DNA from: Mycobacterium sp. OAS707
GTDB taxonomy: Bacteria; Actinomycetota; Actinomycetes; Mycobacteriales; Mycobacteriaceae
DNA length: 64,000 bases
Assembly (NCBI RefSeq): GCF_014873705.1
Contig: NZ_JADBDS010000006.1
Location: 372,001-436,000 of the forward strand
Reading direction: 5' to 3'
Shown here: piece after piece, positions 41,256 through 51,645 of the stretch
How the letters are laid out: each line of letters starts with the position of its first letter
Position numbering within the stretch: the first letter of the stretch is position 1
The notes under the pieces: generated by a model
Databases searched by the model: none
Seen by the model: only the letters and a program-made list of their open reading frames with translations
What the model was told of the DNA's origin: nothing
Position numbers and translations under genes: made by a program

Positions 41256-41930
41256 CTAGATCGGCAGTGCGATCGTACTGAAGATCTTGTCCACCAACGT
41301 CTGCCGCTTCTGATCCCACAGCGGGAACAGGACTGCGATGATCCAGAGGAGGCCGCAGATGGCAGCAGCCAGCATATAGACGAGCTCGCGCACGAAGGAC
41401 ATTCCGAAACCAATTGGCTGCCCTGTCTTTTCGCTGACAATCTTGAACTTCATGATGCCCTTGCCGATGCTCGAGCCCGTGGTGCCCTGGCGGTAGCCGA
41501 AATTCCACACCCAGTAGGCGAAAGCAATGATCCCCGTGACGATGAGGGCCGCCTGGCCGAGCGTCGACGCCCCGGTCGCGCAGAACTCACCGAGGTCATA
41601 CTCGGACGTGTCGGTGATACATGCCGTCTCCTGGGTGCCGAGCAATATGCCCCAGCCGATGGCTTCCAGGATGATGATCGGAATCGCGTCGATGAGGTAA
41701 GCCAGCACACGCGTGACCCATGGCGTGTACGCCTCTTGGGGCAGCGCCGGTCCGCCTGCCGGCGCAGGCGGATAGCTCGTTGCGGCCTGCGACGGCGGCT
41801 GGTAACCACCACCCGCAGGCGGAGGAGGCGCGTAACCACCACCCTGCGGCGGCGGAGGCGGCGGATAGCCACCGGGTGGAGGCGGCGGAGGCGGATAGTT
41901 ACCAGGGGGCGGTGGCGGTTGATCGGTCAT
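41256..41930 (-). CDS. pra: proline-rich antigen homologue, RDD family
   Basis: 224 residues. A 60-residue Pro/Gly/Tyr-rich head (PPPPGNYPPPP-type repeats) is followed by an RDD domain with TRVLAYLIDAIPIIIL, GTTGSSIGKGIMKFKIVSEK and WDQKRQTLVDKIFSTIAL. This fits Pra (Rv1078), the proline-rich antigen, next to cbs as in M. tuberculosis. GGAAGG precedes ATG 41930. The two genes downstream repeat its Pro-rich plus membrane plan, which suggests local duplication and reshuffling. Confidence 0.88.
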   Translation of the reverse strand: MTDQPPPPPGNYPPPPPPPGGYPPPPPPQGGGYAPPPPAGGGYQPPSQAATSYPPAPAGGPALPQEAYTPWVTRVLAYLIDAIPIIILEAIGWGILLGTQETACITDTSEYDLGEFCATGASTLGQAALIVTGIIAFAYWVWNFGYRQGTTGSSIGKGIMKFKIVSEKTGQPIGFGMSFVRELVYMLAAAICGLLWIIAVLFPLWDQKRQTLVDKIFSTIALPI

Positions 41931-42050
41931 GGACGCCTTCCAGTGTGAAATTAGCTGGCAACGAGCGTGCTTACACTAACCTGAGAGGTCCCTCATAGCA
42001 GGGCTTTCCACTCGGAAGTCGATCATGAACGCCCGCCCCCGGGCATATCA

Positions 42051-43445
<1,395 letters not shown>

Positions 43446-43499
43446 GCGTCCATCGTCTCAGGCCCGAGATGGAGTAGAAAGGCGGCCTCCTGCCGCTTG

Positions 43500-44561
43500 C
43501 TACCAGGTGGCCTCTTTGATGTAGTCGCCGATCTGTTTGAGCGATCGACTCGCCTCGGTCACCATCGGGGCAGCCAGCTGGAAGACGTGCATCTGGCCCG
43601 GCCAGACCCGCACCTCGACGGGCACCCCGGCGGCGGCCAACATGTGTGCCGCCTTGCGGGCGTCGCTGACCAGAACCTCGGATCCCGACACATGAATCAG
43701 CGTGCGCGGAAGTCCCGGCTCGATGTGATCGAGCGGCTCGTAGACAGCTTCGGGCTTTCCGTCGACGACGTTTCGTTCTGCTGCCTCTTCGATGAGCTCC
43801 ACGAGTGCGTGGAATGCCTTGGGCGGGAACATCACATCGGTCCGGACGTTGGGGTGATTGGCCCGGGTTTCGTTGTCGATTTCGAACAGCGGTGACATGG
43901 TCACGATGGCGGCCGGCGTCTCACTTGCCAGGCCTTCCTGCTGCAGCTTCTCGGCCAGCGCGAGTGCCAGATAACCGCCCGCGGAGTCACCGGCGAGGAC
44001 GATCTGATCAGGCTCGTAGCCCTTGATCCTCAGCCACTTGTACGCCTCATAGCAGTCGTCGAGCGCCATCCCGACCGAGTGCTTCGGGATCATCCGGTAG
44101 TTGACGACGAGCACCGGGCTGTCTGCGTACTTCGACAAAGCCGTGACCAGTCGGCCGTGGGAGTTCACGCCACAGGTCAAAAACGCGCCGCCGTGCATGT
44201 AGAGAATGACGCTGCGCTTGCCGTCGGCGGGAAGCACACCTGAAGCGCGGACCAACTGTGCGGTGCAATTCGGCAAAGAAATGGTGGCTCGCACGGTGCC
44301 GGGGGCCGGACGCATGACGCGTGAGACAAAGTCGACCAAACCCCATGGCCAGGGCAGGCGCGGCGCATAACTACCGATTGCTAGGGTCGGCCTGATAGTT
44401 AGCAGAGCCGCGAGCGCAGTCACCCGTCCCGCGATACTGGGACCGTCTTCGACAACTTCTACGGGCGCGCCGTCGCTGACCGGGAATTTGCGCGGCTTGT
44501 GTGCTCTAGCTGGGCTTACGCCGGCATGAGACGCTGTCGATGCCTTACTTGGTGCCGTCAT
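43500..44561 (-). CDS. lipU: lipase/esterase of the hormone-sensitive lipase family
   Basis: 353 residues, alpha/beta hydrolase of the HSL group. It has the oxyanion motif LYMHGGAFLTCG, the nucleophile elbow VLAGDSAGGYLAL, a later Asp in EVLVSDARKA and His in WPGQMHVFQ. It hydrolyses short-acyl esters; Rv1076 LipU is the syntenic gene. The ATG at 44561 is chosen because AGGAG lies 8 bp upstream. A palindrome that may control it lies at 44614-44631. Confidence 0.9.
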   Translation of the reverse strand: MTAPSKASTASHAGVSPARAHKPRKFPVSDGAPVEVVEDGPSIAGRVTALAALLTIRPTLAIGSYAPRLPWPWGLVDFVSRVMRPAPGTVRATISLPNCTAQLVRASGVLPADGKRSVILYMHGGAFLTCGVNSHGRLVTALSKYADSPVLVVNYRMIPKHSVGMALDDCYEAYKWLRIKGYEPDQIVLAGDSAGGYLALALAEKLQQEGLASETPAAIVTMSPLFEIDNETRANHPNVRTDVMFPPKAFHALVELIEEAAERNVVDGKPEAVYEPLDHIEPGLPRTLIHVSGSEVLVSDARKAAHMLAAAGVPVEVRVWPGQMHVFQLAAPMVTEASRSLKQIGDYIKEATW

Positions 44562-44613
44562 TGCCACCACTCCTACGCCTGTGTAGTGCCGGGGTGCGCC
44601 AGACTTAACTGGG

Positions 44614-44631
44614 CTAACCGGTCTAGGTTAG
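44614..44631. promoter_or_regulatory. CTAACC-N6-GGTTAG inverted repeat upstream of lipU
   Basis: Two perfect 6-bp arms separated by 6 bp in the 197-bp gap between the divergent lipU and SGNH genes. The rest of this gap is less GC-rich than the genes and otherwise unexplained. It could be an operator for lipU; no regulator is known. Confidence 0.4.
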
Positions 44632-44746
44632 CTTGACACCCTATAAGCCGTTCAACAATCGACTTGTCAAAATCGATACCGGACTTGATACCGCAATGTG
44701 ACCGCCGACCACGTCTTGCCACGCGGATAGCCCCCGATTTCCCACT

Positions 44747-44758
44747 TAAACTTGTCCC
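44747..44758 (+). promoter_or_regulatory. putative leaderless promoter of the SGNH hydrolase
   Basis: TAAACT (44747-44752) ends 6 nt before the GTG at 44759. No Shine-Dalgarno sequence is present. Confidence 0.5.
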
Positions 44759-45724
44759 GTGCGCATTCGTGTGGGGCGTCGGTCGACCATCGCCCTGGCG
44801 GCGGCAGCCGGGCTGGCCTCGACGGGCACCGTTTACGTCGGGGCCCGCAACCTGCTGAGCGAGCAGGCTGACCAGGCACGACAGGTCATACCCAAGTCCT
44901 GGGACATCCCTCCGCGCGCCGATGGCGTGTATTCGCCGGGCGGTGGTCCGGTCGAGAAGTGGCATCGCGGCATCCCCTTCGACCTGCACCTGATGGTCTT
45001 CGGGGACTCCACAGCTGCAGGCTACGGCTGCACGGTGGGCGACGAGCTGCCCGGTGTGCTGATCGCGCGGGGGCTTGCCGAAGAATCCGGCAAACGGGTG
45101 CGGCTGAGCACCAAGGCGATCGTCGGCGCGACGTCCAAGGGCCTGTCGGGCCAGATCGACGCGATGTTCGTGGCCGGTCCGCCGCCGGATGCGGCCGTGA
45201 TCATGATCGGCGCGAACGACATCACCAAGCCGAACGGCATCGGGCCGTCGGCGCGCAGAGTGGGCCGCGCGGTGCGACGACTGCGGGCCAGCGGCGCGGT
45301 CGTGGTCGTCGGCACCTGCCCGGACTTCGGTGTGATCACCGCGATCCCGCAGCCGTTGCGCTGGGTGGCACGCAGCCGCGGCTTGCGGCTGGCCCGCGCA
45401 CAGGCCGCGGAGATCCGCTCGGCAGGCGGTGTGCCCGTTCCGTTCTCCGATCTGCTGGCGCCGGAGTTTCGCAAGATGCCGGAAGTGCTCTTCAGCCACG
45501 ACATGTTTCATCCCTCGGCGGCGGGATATGCGTTGGCGGCCAGCCAGTTATTGCCTGCGCTCGGTAATGCGTTGGGAGAGTTCATCGGTCACCCGGTGGC
45601 CGATGACGCGCTGGAATCGCGATCGGGCGAGCACAGCTCGTTACTGTCCCGGGTCGGCAACATCAGCAGGCTGTGGCGTCGCTCGACCGGGGTCCCCGCA
45701 CCCGTCGTGGTGCCCGCCAGCTAG
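44759..45724 (+). CDS. SGNH/GDSL hydrolase, membrane-anchored or secreted
   Basis: 321 residues. An N-terminal hydrophobic segment (about 10-28) leads to an SGNH domain with MVFGDSTAAGYG (block I Ser), IMIGANDITK (block III Asn) and FSHDMFHPSAAGYALA (block V Asp and His). It is an esterase or lipase; Rv1075c is the syntenic gene and was described as an esterase. GTG 44759 is supported by the leaderless -10 at 44747. The C-terminal 60 residues are variable. Confidence 0.9.
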   Translation: MRIRVGRRSTIALAAAAGLASTGTVYVGARNLLSEQADQARQVIPKSWDIPPRADGVYSPGGGPVEKWHRGIPFDLHLMVFGDSTAAGYGCTVGDELPGVLIARGLAEESGKRVRLSTKAIVGATSKGLSGQIDAMFVAGPPPDAAVIMIGANDITKPNGIGPSARRVGRAVRRLRASGAVVVVGTCPDFGVITAIPQPLRWVARSRGLRLARAQAAEIRSAGGVPVPFSDLLAPEFRKMPEVLFSHDMFHPSAAGYALAASQLLPALGNALGEFIGHPVADDALESRSGEHSSLLSRVGNISRLWRRSTGVPAPVVVPAS

Positions 45725-45756
45725 GTTTCTCGTATCACGGGACACGAGGAGCCGTC

Positions 45757-46974
45757 ATGACTGAAGCCGTCATCGTTTCGACCGCGCGTTCGCCGATTGG
45801 CCGCGCAGGCAAGGGTTCGCTGGTCGATATGCGGCCCGACGACCTGGCAGCCCAGATGGTGCGCGCTGCGCTGGACAAGGTGCCGGGGCTCGATCCCCGC
45901 GAGATCGACGACCTGATGATGGGCTGCGGGCAGCCCGGCGGTGAGGCCGGCTTCAACATCGGCCGCGCAGTGGCCGTCGAGTTGGGCTACGACTTCCTGC
46001 CCGGCACCACAGTGAACCGCTACTGTTCGTCGTCGCTTCAGACCACCCGGATGGCGTTCCACGCGATCAAGGCGGGCGAGGGCAGCGCATTCATTTCCGC
46101 TGGGGTGGAAACGGTTTCGCGGTTCCCGAAGGGTACGTCCGACGGCTGGCCTGACTCGCACAACCCGTTGTTCGCCGATGCTGAGCAGCGGTCAGTGCAG
46201 GCATCAGCCGGCGCCGACGAGTGGCACGACCCGCGTGCGGACGGGCTGCTGCCGGACGTCTACATCGCGATGGGCCAGACCGCCGAGAACGTCGCACTGC
46301 ACACCGGTATCAGCCGCGAGGACCAGGACCACTGGGGTGTGCGCAGCCAGAACCGCGCCGAAGAGGCCATCAAGAGCGGCTTCTTCGATCGCGAGATCGT
46401 CCCGGTGACGCTGCCCGACGGCTCGACGGTGAGCAAGGACGACGGGCCGCGCGCAGGCACCACCTATGAGGCGGTCAGCCAGCTCAAGCCGGTGTTCCGG
46501 CCGAACGGCACCATCACCGCGGGCAATGCCTGCCCGCTGAACGACGGCGCGGCCGCAGTTGTGGTGGTGTCGGACGCGAAGGCCAAGGAGCTTGGGCTCA
46601 AGCCGTTGGCGCGCATCGTCGCGACCGGTGTGTCCGGGCTGTCGCCGGAGATAATGGGTCTTGGCCCGATCGAGGCAACGCGTAAGGCGTTGGCGAATGC
46701 AGGCATGACGATCGACGACATCGATCTGTACGAGATCAATGAGGCGTTCGCGGTGCAGGTGCTGGGCTCGGCCCGCGAGTTGGGAATGGACCTCGACAGG
46801 CTGAACGTGTCCGGCGGTGCGATTGCGTTGGGTCACCCCTTCGGAATGACCGGTGCCCGCATCACCGCGACGCTGCTGAACAATCTGCAGACCCACGACA
46901 AGCAGTTCGGTCTGGAGACGATGTGCGTCGGCGGCGGCCAGGGCATGGCCATGATCATCGAGCGCCTCAGCTAG
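45757..46974 (+). CDS. fadA3: acetyl-CoA acetyltransferase (thiolase)
   Basis: 405 residues, the same as I recall for M. tuberculosis FadA3 (Rv1074c). Thiolase motifs: the acyl-accepting Cys in VNRYCSSSLQTT, GNACPLNDGAAAVV, NEAFAVQVLG and the second Cys in TMCVGGGQGMAM. It carries out the last step of beta-oxidation, cleaving 3-ketoacyl-CoA. CACGAGGAG 6 bp before ATG 45757 supports the start. A palindromic repeat and a strong terminator follow. Confidence 0.94.
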   Translation: MTEAVIVSTARSPIGRAGKGSLVDMRPDDLAAQMVRAALDKVPGLDPREIDDLMMGCGQPGGEAGFNIGRAVAVELGYDFLPGTTVNRYCSSSLQTTRMAFHAIKAGEGSAFISAGVETVSRFPKGTSDGWPDSHNPLFADAEQRSVQASAGADEWHDPRADGLLPDVYIAMGQTAENVALHTGISREDQDHWGVRSQNRAEEAIKSGFFDREIVPVTLPDGSTVSKDDGPRAGTTYEAVSQLKPVFRPNGTITAGNACPLNDGAAAVVVVSDAKAKELGLKPLARIVATGVSGLSPEIMGLGPIEATRKALANAGMTIDDIDLYEINEAFAVQVLGSARELGMDLDRLNVSGGAIALGHPFGMTGARITATLLNNLQTHDKQFGLETMCVGGGQGMAMIIERLS

Positions 46975-46988
46975 CTTTCATTTCTGCC

Positions 46989-47047
46989 GCGAGTGTGGGC
47001 GTAATACACGCCGAACGTGAATTCGCGTGCCTTAAGCCCACACTCGG
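46989..47047. repeat. 59-bp nested palindrome, element B
   Basis: CGAGTGTGGGC (46990-47000) and GCCCACACTCG (47036-47046) pair perfectly over 11 bp. Inside, TAA/TTA, CACGC/GCGTG and CGAA/TTCG also oppose each other, so the whole element is one long imperfect palindrome. It lies 15 bp after fadA3, before a separate terminator. Its plan resembles copies A1 and A2, with other sequence. Confidence 0.6.
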
Positions 47048-47076
47048 CGCAACGCCGTGGGTGCAGACTCAACGAC

Positions 47077-47108
47077 AAAGGCCCGGCACATTTCGTGCCG
47101 GGCCTTTT
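47077..47108. terminator. intrinsic terminator between fadA3 and the BI-1 gene
   Basis: AAAGGCCCGGCAC (47077-47089) and GTGCCGGGCCTTT (47095-47107) form a perfect 13-bp stem with a 5-nt loop and short flanking T and A runs, so it can stop transcription from both convergent genes. It ends 11 bp before the minus-strand stop. Confidence 0.85.
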
Positions 47109-47118
47109 CGTCGGGTAG

Positions 47119-47967
47119 CTAGTTACTGCTGTTCAAGTAGGACAGCAGTCGCAGGATCTCCAGGTACAGCCAGACCAGCGTCACGGTCAGGCCGAGCGCG
47201 ATGCCCCATGCCGCCTTCTCTGGCGCGCCCGCGCGGATCGCCTGGTCGGCCTGGTCGAAGTCCGACAGGAAGAAGAACGCCGCGAGGCAGATCATCAAGA
47301 GCGAGAACAGAATCGCCAGCGGGCCGCCGTCGCGCAGCGGTCCGGCGCTGTGGGTGAAGAGCCCGACCACCAGGTTCACGATCATCAGCACAACGGCACC
47401 GAAACCGGCCGCCACCAGGAAGCGGGTGAACTTCGGCGTCACGCGAATGGCGCCGGTCTTGTACACCACGAGCATGCCGAAGAACACGCCGAGCGTGCCG
47501 ACGACGGCCTGGCTGATCAGCGCGCCCGCGCTGATGCCCGACACCATGAAGTTGGCGACGACGAAGGAGAACGTGCCGACGACCAACCCCTCACACACCG
47601 CGTAGCTCAGCACGATGCCCGGGTTGTCCTGTTTGCGACCGAAGATCGCGACCAGGATCAACACCATCCCGCCGATCAGGCCCACCATCATCAACGGCAT
47701 GGCAAGCGCGATGTTCTGCGCGACCACGAAGTACGCCGCGACCGCGACCGCCGCCAGCACGCCCAGCGTGATGCCGGTCTTGGTGACGACGTCGTCGATG
47801 GTCAGCGGCCGCGAAACGCCCGCCTGCCGCTGCTCTGGGTACGCGCCTGCGTATGGGTCGGCATTTACCGCCTGCGCACCGTAGCCGGCGGCTCCGGTAC
47901 CGAACTGCGCATAACCGCCCTGCGTCTTAGGCAGGGATCGAAATACCGGGTTGCTGGTCTCCCGCAC
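47119..47967 (-). CDS. Bax inhibitor-1/YccA family membrane protein
   Basis: 282 residues. A soluble N-terminus of about 65 residues rich in Gly, Tyr and Ala precedes seven transmembrane helices. The C-terminal part has LSDFDQADQAIRAGAPEKAAW and LYLEILRLLSYL, which resemble the BI-1 family end. Bacterial members include a pH-sensitive calcium leak channel; the mycobacterial role is unknown (Rv1072 by order). GTG 47967 is chosen for GGAGAGGA about 8 bp upstream, giving VRETSNPVF as start. Confidence 0.87.
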   Translation of the reverse strand: MRETSNPVFRSLPKTQGGYAQFGTGAAGYGAQAVNADPYAGAYPEQRQAGVSRPLTIDDVVTKTGITLGVLAAVAVAAYFVVAQNIALAMPLMMVGLIGGMVLILVAIFGRKQDNPGIVLSYAVCEGLVVGTFSFVVANFMVSGISAGALISQAVVGTLGVFFGMLVVYKTGAIRVTPKFTRFLVAAGFGAVVLMIVNLVVGLFTHSAGPLRDGGPLAILFSLLMICLAAFFFLSDFDQADQAIRAGAPEKAAWGIALGLTVTLVWLYLEILRLLSYLNSSN

Positions 47968-48112
47968 CGTCGGATCCTCTCCATGTGCTGTGGTTCGACA
48001 AGTCGACGAACACACTCTCAACGTTCGACTACCTGGCATCGGTTCCCGAGGGGACCTCCCAGCTAGTTCACAGGAAACCCTACCCGGCGCTGCTGTTTTC
48101 CGGACGACGATC

Positions 48113-48126
48113 TAGATTGCATAAGC
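48113..48126 (+). promoter_or_regulatory. putative leaderless promoter of echA9
   Basis: TAGATT (48113-48118) ends 8 nt before the GTG at 48127. No ribosome site is present. TCGACAAGTCGA (47995-48006), a 12-bp palindrome, lies in the same 159-bp divergent gap. Confidence 0.45.
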
Positions 48127-49164
48127 GTGGCGGAAAACGAGGATGTCCTAGTAACTGTCGAGAACGGCGTCGGCCTGATCACTCTCAACCGCCCCAAGGC
48201 GATCAACTCGCTGACCCATCCGATGGTCACCGCGATGTCGACGGTGCTGGCCGACTGGGAGACCCACGACGGTGTCCACGCTGTCGTCGTTGACGGCGCA
48301 GGCGAGCGTGGCCTCTGCGCAGGCGGCGACATCGTCGTGATCTACCACAGTGCGCGGGCCGACGGCTCCGAGGCGCGACAGTTCTGGTACGACGAGTATC
48401 TGCTCAACGCGCAGATCGGTCGCTACCGCAAGCCGTACGTCGCGCTGATGGACGGCATCGTGATGGGCGGCGGAGTCGGCATCAGCGCTCACGGCAGTGT
48501 CCGCGTCGTCACCGATACCACGAAAATGGCGATGCCCGAAGTCGGTATCGGCCTGATCCCCGACGTCGGCGGGACGTTCATTCTGTCGCGGGCACCGGGT
48601 CTGCTCGGCCTGCACGCCGCGCTGACGGGTGCGAACTTCGACGGTGCCGACGCGATCGCCCTCGGCTTCGCCGACCATTTCATGCCCCACGACAAACTGC
48701 CCGCATTCAAGGAAGCGATCGTGGTCGACGGTATCGACGCGGCGCTGGCCGCATACGCCACGGAGCCGCCGCCGAGTCACCTACTGGCGCAGCGGGATTG
48801 GATCGACCAGTGCTACGCAGGCGACAGCGCCGAGGACATCATCGCGGCGCTGCGCGGCCATGACGCAGGTCCCGCCAATGACGCCGCCGGGCTGATCGAG
48901 AAACGCTCCCCCATCTGCGTGTCCGTGGCGCTGCAGGCCATCCGCCGGGCCGCCAAGCTCGAAACACTCGAAGACGTGCTGCGCCAGGAGTATCGGACGT
49001 CGTGCGGATCGTCACGTTCGCATGATCTAGTGGAGGGCATCCGCGCCCAGGTCATCGACAAAGACCGCAACCCGAAGTGGTCGCCCGCGTCGCTGGCGGC
49101 CGTTACCACCGCCGACGTCGAGGCATACTTCGCGCCGGCCGATCGCGAACTGGAGTTCTCATGA
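48127..49164 (+). CDS. echA9: enoyl-CoA hydratase/3-hydroxyisobutyryl-CoA hydrolase family
   Basis: 345 residues, matching EchA9 (Rv1071c). Crotonase fold: GLITLNRPKAINSL, RGLCAGGDIVVIYH (oxyanion hole) and PEVGIGLIPDVGGTF. The long form with DWIDQCYAGDSAEDII and the C-terminal SLAAVTTADVEAYFA is typical of 3-hydroxyisobutyryl-CoA hydrolase, a step of valine breakdown. It probably acts with echA8, whose start overlaps its stop by 4 bp. Confidence 0.92.
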   Translation: MAENEDVLVTVENGVGLITLNRPKAINSLTHPMVTAMSTVLADWETHDGVHAVVVDGAGERGLCAGGDIVVIYHSARADGSEARQFWYDEYLLNAQIGRYRKPYVALMDGIVMGGGVGISAHGSVRVVTDTTKMAMPEVGIGLIPDVGGTFILSRAPGLLGLHAALTGANFDGADAIALGFADHFMPHDKLPAFKEAIVVDGIDAALAAYATEPPPSHLLAQRDWIDQCYAGDSAEDIIAALRGHDAGPANDAAGLIEKRSPICVSVALQAIRRAAKLETLEDVLRQEYRTSCGSSRSHDLVEGIRAQVIDKDRNPKWSPASLAAVTTADVEAYFAPADRELEFS

Positions 49165-49940
49165 CCGACTACGAGACCATTCTGGTCACGCAAGACGACC
49201 GCGTCGGCACCATCACCCTGAATCGGCCCAAGGCGCTCAACGCGCTCAACAGCCAGGTGATGAACGAAGTCGTCTCCGCCGCAGCGGAATTCGACAACGA
49301 CCCCGGCATCGGCGCGATCATCATCACCGGCTCCGGCGAGAAGGCGTTCGCGGCGGGCGCCGACATCAAGGAGATGGCCGAGCTGTCATTCGCCGACGTG
49401 TTCGCCGCTGACTTCTTCGCCGCGTGGGGCAAGTTCGCCGCCACCCGCACCCCGACCATCGCCGCGGTCGCCGGCTACGCGCTCGGTGGCGGGTGCGAGC
49501 TCGCGATGATGTGCGATCTGCTGATCGCCGCTGACACTGCCAAATTCGGGCAACCCGAGATCAAGCTCGGCGTGCTGCCCGGCATGGGCGGCTCGCAACG
49601 GCTCACCCGTGCGATCGGTAAGGCCAAGGCGATGGACCTGATCCTCACCGGTCGCAACATGGATGCCGAAGAGGCGGAACGCGCCGGCCTGGTGTCGCGC
49701 GTCGTGCCCGCCGACAAGCTGCTCGACGAGGCCAACGCCGTCGCCAAGACCATCGCCGGCATGTCGCTGTCGGCGTCGCGAATGGCCAAGGAGGCCGTCA
49801 ACCGTGCCTTCGAAAGCACGTTGGCCGAAGGACTGCTGTTCGAGCGCAGGCTGTTCCACTCTGCATTCGCCACCGACGACCAGACCGAAGGCATGAACGC
49901 GTTCACCGAGAAACGCCCACCGAACTTCACGCACCGGTAA
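49161..49940 (+). CDS. echA8: enoyl-CoA hydratase
   Basis: 259 residues of the crotonase family. It has GTITLNRPKALNALN, KAFAAGADIKEMAEL, YALGGGCELAMMCD (first catalytic Glu) and GQPEIKLGVLPGMGG (second catalytic Glu), so it should be a true hydratase of 2-enoyl-CoA in beta-oxidation. ATG 49161 overlaps the echA9 stop as ATGA. EchA8 is the syntenic M. tuberculosis gene (Rv1070c). Confidence 0.94.
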   Translation: MTDYETILVTQDDRVGTITLNRPKALNALNSQVMNEVVSAAAEFDNDPGIGAIIITGSGEKAFAAGADIKEMAELSFADVFAADFFAAWGKFAATRTPTIAAVAGYALGGGCELAMMCDLLIAADTAKFGQPEIKLGVLPGMGGSQRLTRAIGKAKAMDLILTGRNMDAEEAERAGLVSRVVPADKLLDEANAVAKTIAGMSLSASRMAKEAVNRAFESTLAEGLLFERRLFHSAFATDDQTEGMNAFTEKRPPNFTHR

Positions 49941-49950
49941 ATTTTCGTCC
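49938..49950 (+). promoter_or_regulatory. putative leaderless promoter of the membrane hydrolase
   Basis: TAAATT (49938-49943) starts in the echA8 stop codon and ends 7 nt before the GTG at 49951. Confidence 0.45.
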
Positions 49951-51645
49951 GTGACGGACACGGCGGAAGCCACCGAGGAAAGCCCTCCGCAGCAGGAGCC
50001 CGCCAAGAAGCCGTGGTGGGAGAGGCATTACACCTTCACCGGCACAGCCGTCGGCTTGGTGTTCATCTGGCTGTCGCTGACGCCGTCGCTGCTGCCGCGC
50101 GGTCCGTTGTTCCAGGCCATCGTCAGCGGCGCGGCCGGCGCCATCGGCTACGGCATCGGCGTGTTCATCGTCTGGTTGGTGCGCTACATGCGCTCGAAGG
50201 ACACCAGCCCGCCTGCACCACAGCAGGCATGGGTTGGGCTCCTGGTCATCGGCGTCATCGGCCAGGTCCTGATGATCATCTATTTCCACGTGTGGCAGGA
50301 CGATGTGCGCGACCTCAACGGTGTGCCGCGCCTTGGGTTCTGGGACCACCCGCTGACCGCCGTGCTGTCGATCGTCGTGCTGTTTGTGTTCGTCGAAATC
50401 GGCCAGCTGATAGGCAGATTGGTGCGGTTCCTGGTTCGCAAGGGCGATCGCTTTGTGCCGCCGCGCATTTCGGCCGTCATCGTGGTCGGGCTGCTGCTGG
50501 CGTTGACCATCGCGCTGCTCAACGGCGTGGTGGCTCGTGTCGCGATGAGCACCATCAACAAGACGTTCTCGGCGGTCAACGACGAAACCGACCCCGATTT
50601 CCCGGCGCCGACGTCGAAGCTGCGGTCCGGCGGGCCGGAGTCGTTGGCAAGCTGGGAGTCGTTGGGTCATCAGGGCCGGGTATTCGTTTCTGCGGGCCCG
50701 ACGATCGACAAGCTCACCAAGTTCAACGGCGCACCGGCGATCGAACCGATCCGGGCCTACGCGGGACTGCATTCCGCCGACGGCATCAAGGCCACGGCCA
50801 AGCTGGCCGCGGAGGAGTTGCGCCGAGAAGGTGGGCTGAATCGCGCGGTGGTCGCCGTCGCAACCACGACCGGCACCGGCTGGATCAACGAGGCGGAGGC
50901 CTCCGCGCTGGAGTACATGTACAACGGCAACACCGCGATTGTTTCGATGCAGTACTCGTTTCTGCCGAGTTGGCTGTCGTTCCTGGTCGACAACGAGAAC
51001 GCGCGCCAGGCCGGCCAGGCGTTGTTCGAAGCCGTGGACGCGTTGGTGAAGGGTCTTCCCGAGGGCACGCGCCCGAAGCTCGTCGTATTCGGGGAAAGCC
51101 TCGGGTCGTTCGGCGGCGAGGCACCGTTCCTGGCCCTCAACAATCTCGTCGCCCGCACCGACGGGGCGTTGTTTTCCGGGCCGACGTTCAACAACACGAT
51201 CTGGGACGACCTGACCCGCAACCGCGACGAGGGTTCCCCGATGTGGTTGCCGATTTACGACAAGGGCGACAACGTCCGCTTCGCGGCGCGTTCCGAGAAT
51301 CTCGGCAGGCCGGCGGATCCGTGGGGCCATCCGCGGGTGGTGTACCTTCAGCACGCGTCCGATCCGATCGCGTGGTGGAACGTGGATCTGCTGTTCACCC
51401 AACCGGATTGGCTGAAGGAACCGCGCGGTTATGATCTGTCACCGCGGATGGATTGGATCCCGATCGTGACGTTCCTTCAGGTGTCCGCCGATATGGCGGT
51501 CGCGGTCGACGTGCCCGACGGGCACGGCCACGTCTACGTCAAGGACGTCGCCAACGCCTGGGCGGCCATTCTGCAGCCGCCGGGGTGGACGCCGGCAAAG
51601 ACCGACAAGCTGCGCCCGCTGCTGTCGAACGACGAAAACGCTTAG
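49951..51645 (+). CDS. membrane alpha/beta hydrolase (Abhydrolase_9 type)
   Basis: 564 residues. Five or so transmembrane helices (about 30-205) are followed by an extracytoplasmic alpha/beta-hydrolase domain. VVFGESLGSFGGEAPF holds the nucleophile serine, and VDVPDGHGHVY near the end likely holds the histidine. This is the two-part Abhydrolase_9 architecture known in actinobacteria; Rv1069c is the syntenic gene. It probably acts on envelope lipids, with an unknown substrate. GTG start at 49951. Its TAG overlaps the convergent rhodanese stop by 3 bp. Confidence 0.88.
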   Translation: MTDTAEATEESPPQQEPAKKPWWERHYTFTGTAVGLVFIWLSLTPSLLPRGPLFQAIVSGAAGAIGYGIGVFIVWLVRYMRSKDTSPPAPQQAWVGLLVIGVIGQVLMIIYFHVWQDDVRDLNGVPRLGFWDHPLTAVLSIVVLFVFVEIGQLIGRLVRFLVRKGDRFVPPRISAVIVVGLLLALTIALLNGVVARVAMSTINKTFSAVNDETDPDFPAPTSKLRSGGPESLASWESLGHQGRVFVSAGPTIDKLTKFNGAPAIEPIRAYAGLHSADGIKATAKLAAEELRREGGLNRAVVAVATTTGTGWINEAEASALEYMYNGNTAIVSMQYSFLPSWLSFLVDNENARQAGQALFEAVDALVKGLPEGTRPKLVVFGESLGSFGGEAPFLALNNLVARTDGALFSGPTFNNTIWDDLTRNRDEGSPMWLPIYDKGDNVRFAARSENLGRPADPWGHPRVVYLQHASDPIAWWNVDLLFTQPDWLKEPRGYDLSPRMDWIPIVTFLQVSADMAVAVDVPDGHGHVYVKDVANAWAAILQPPGWTPAKTDKLRPLLSNDENA

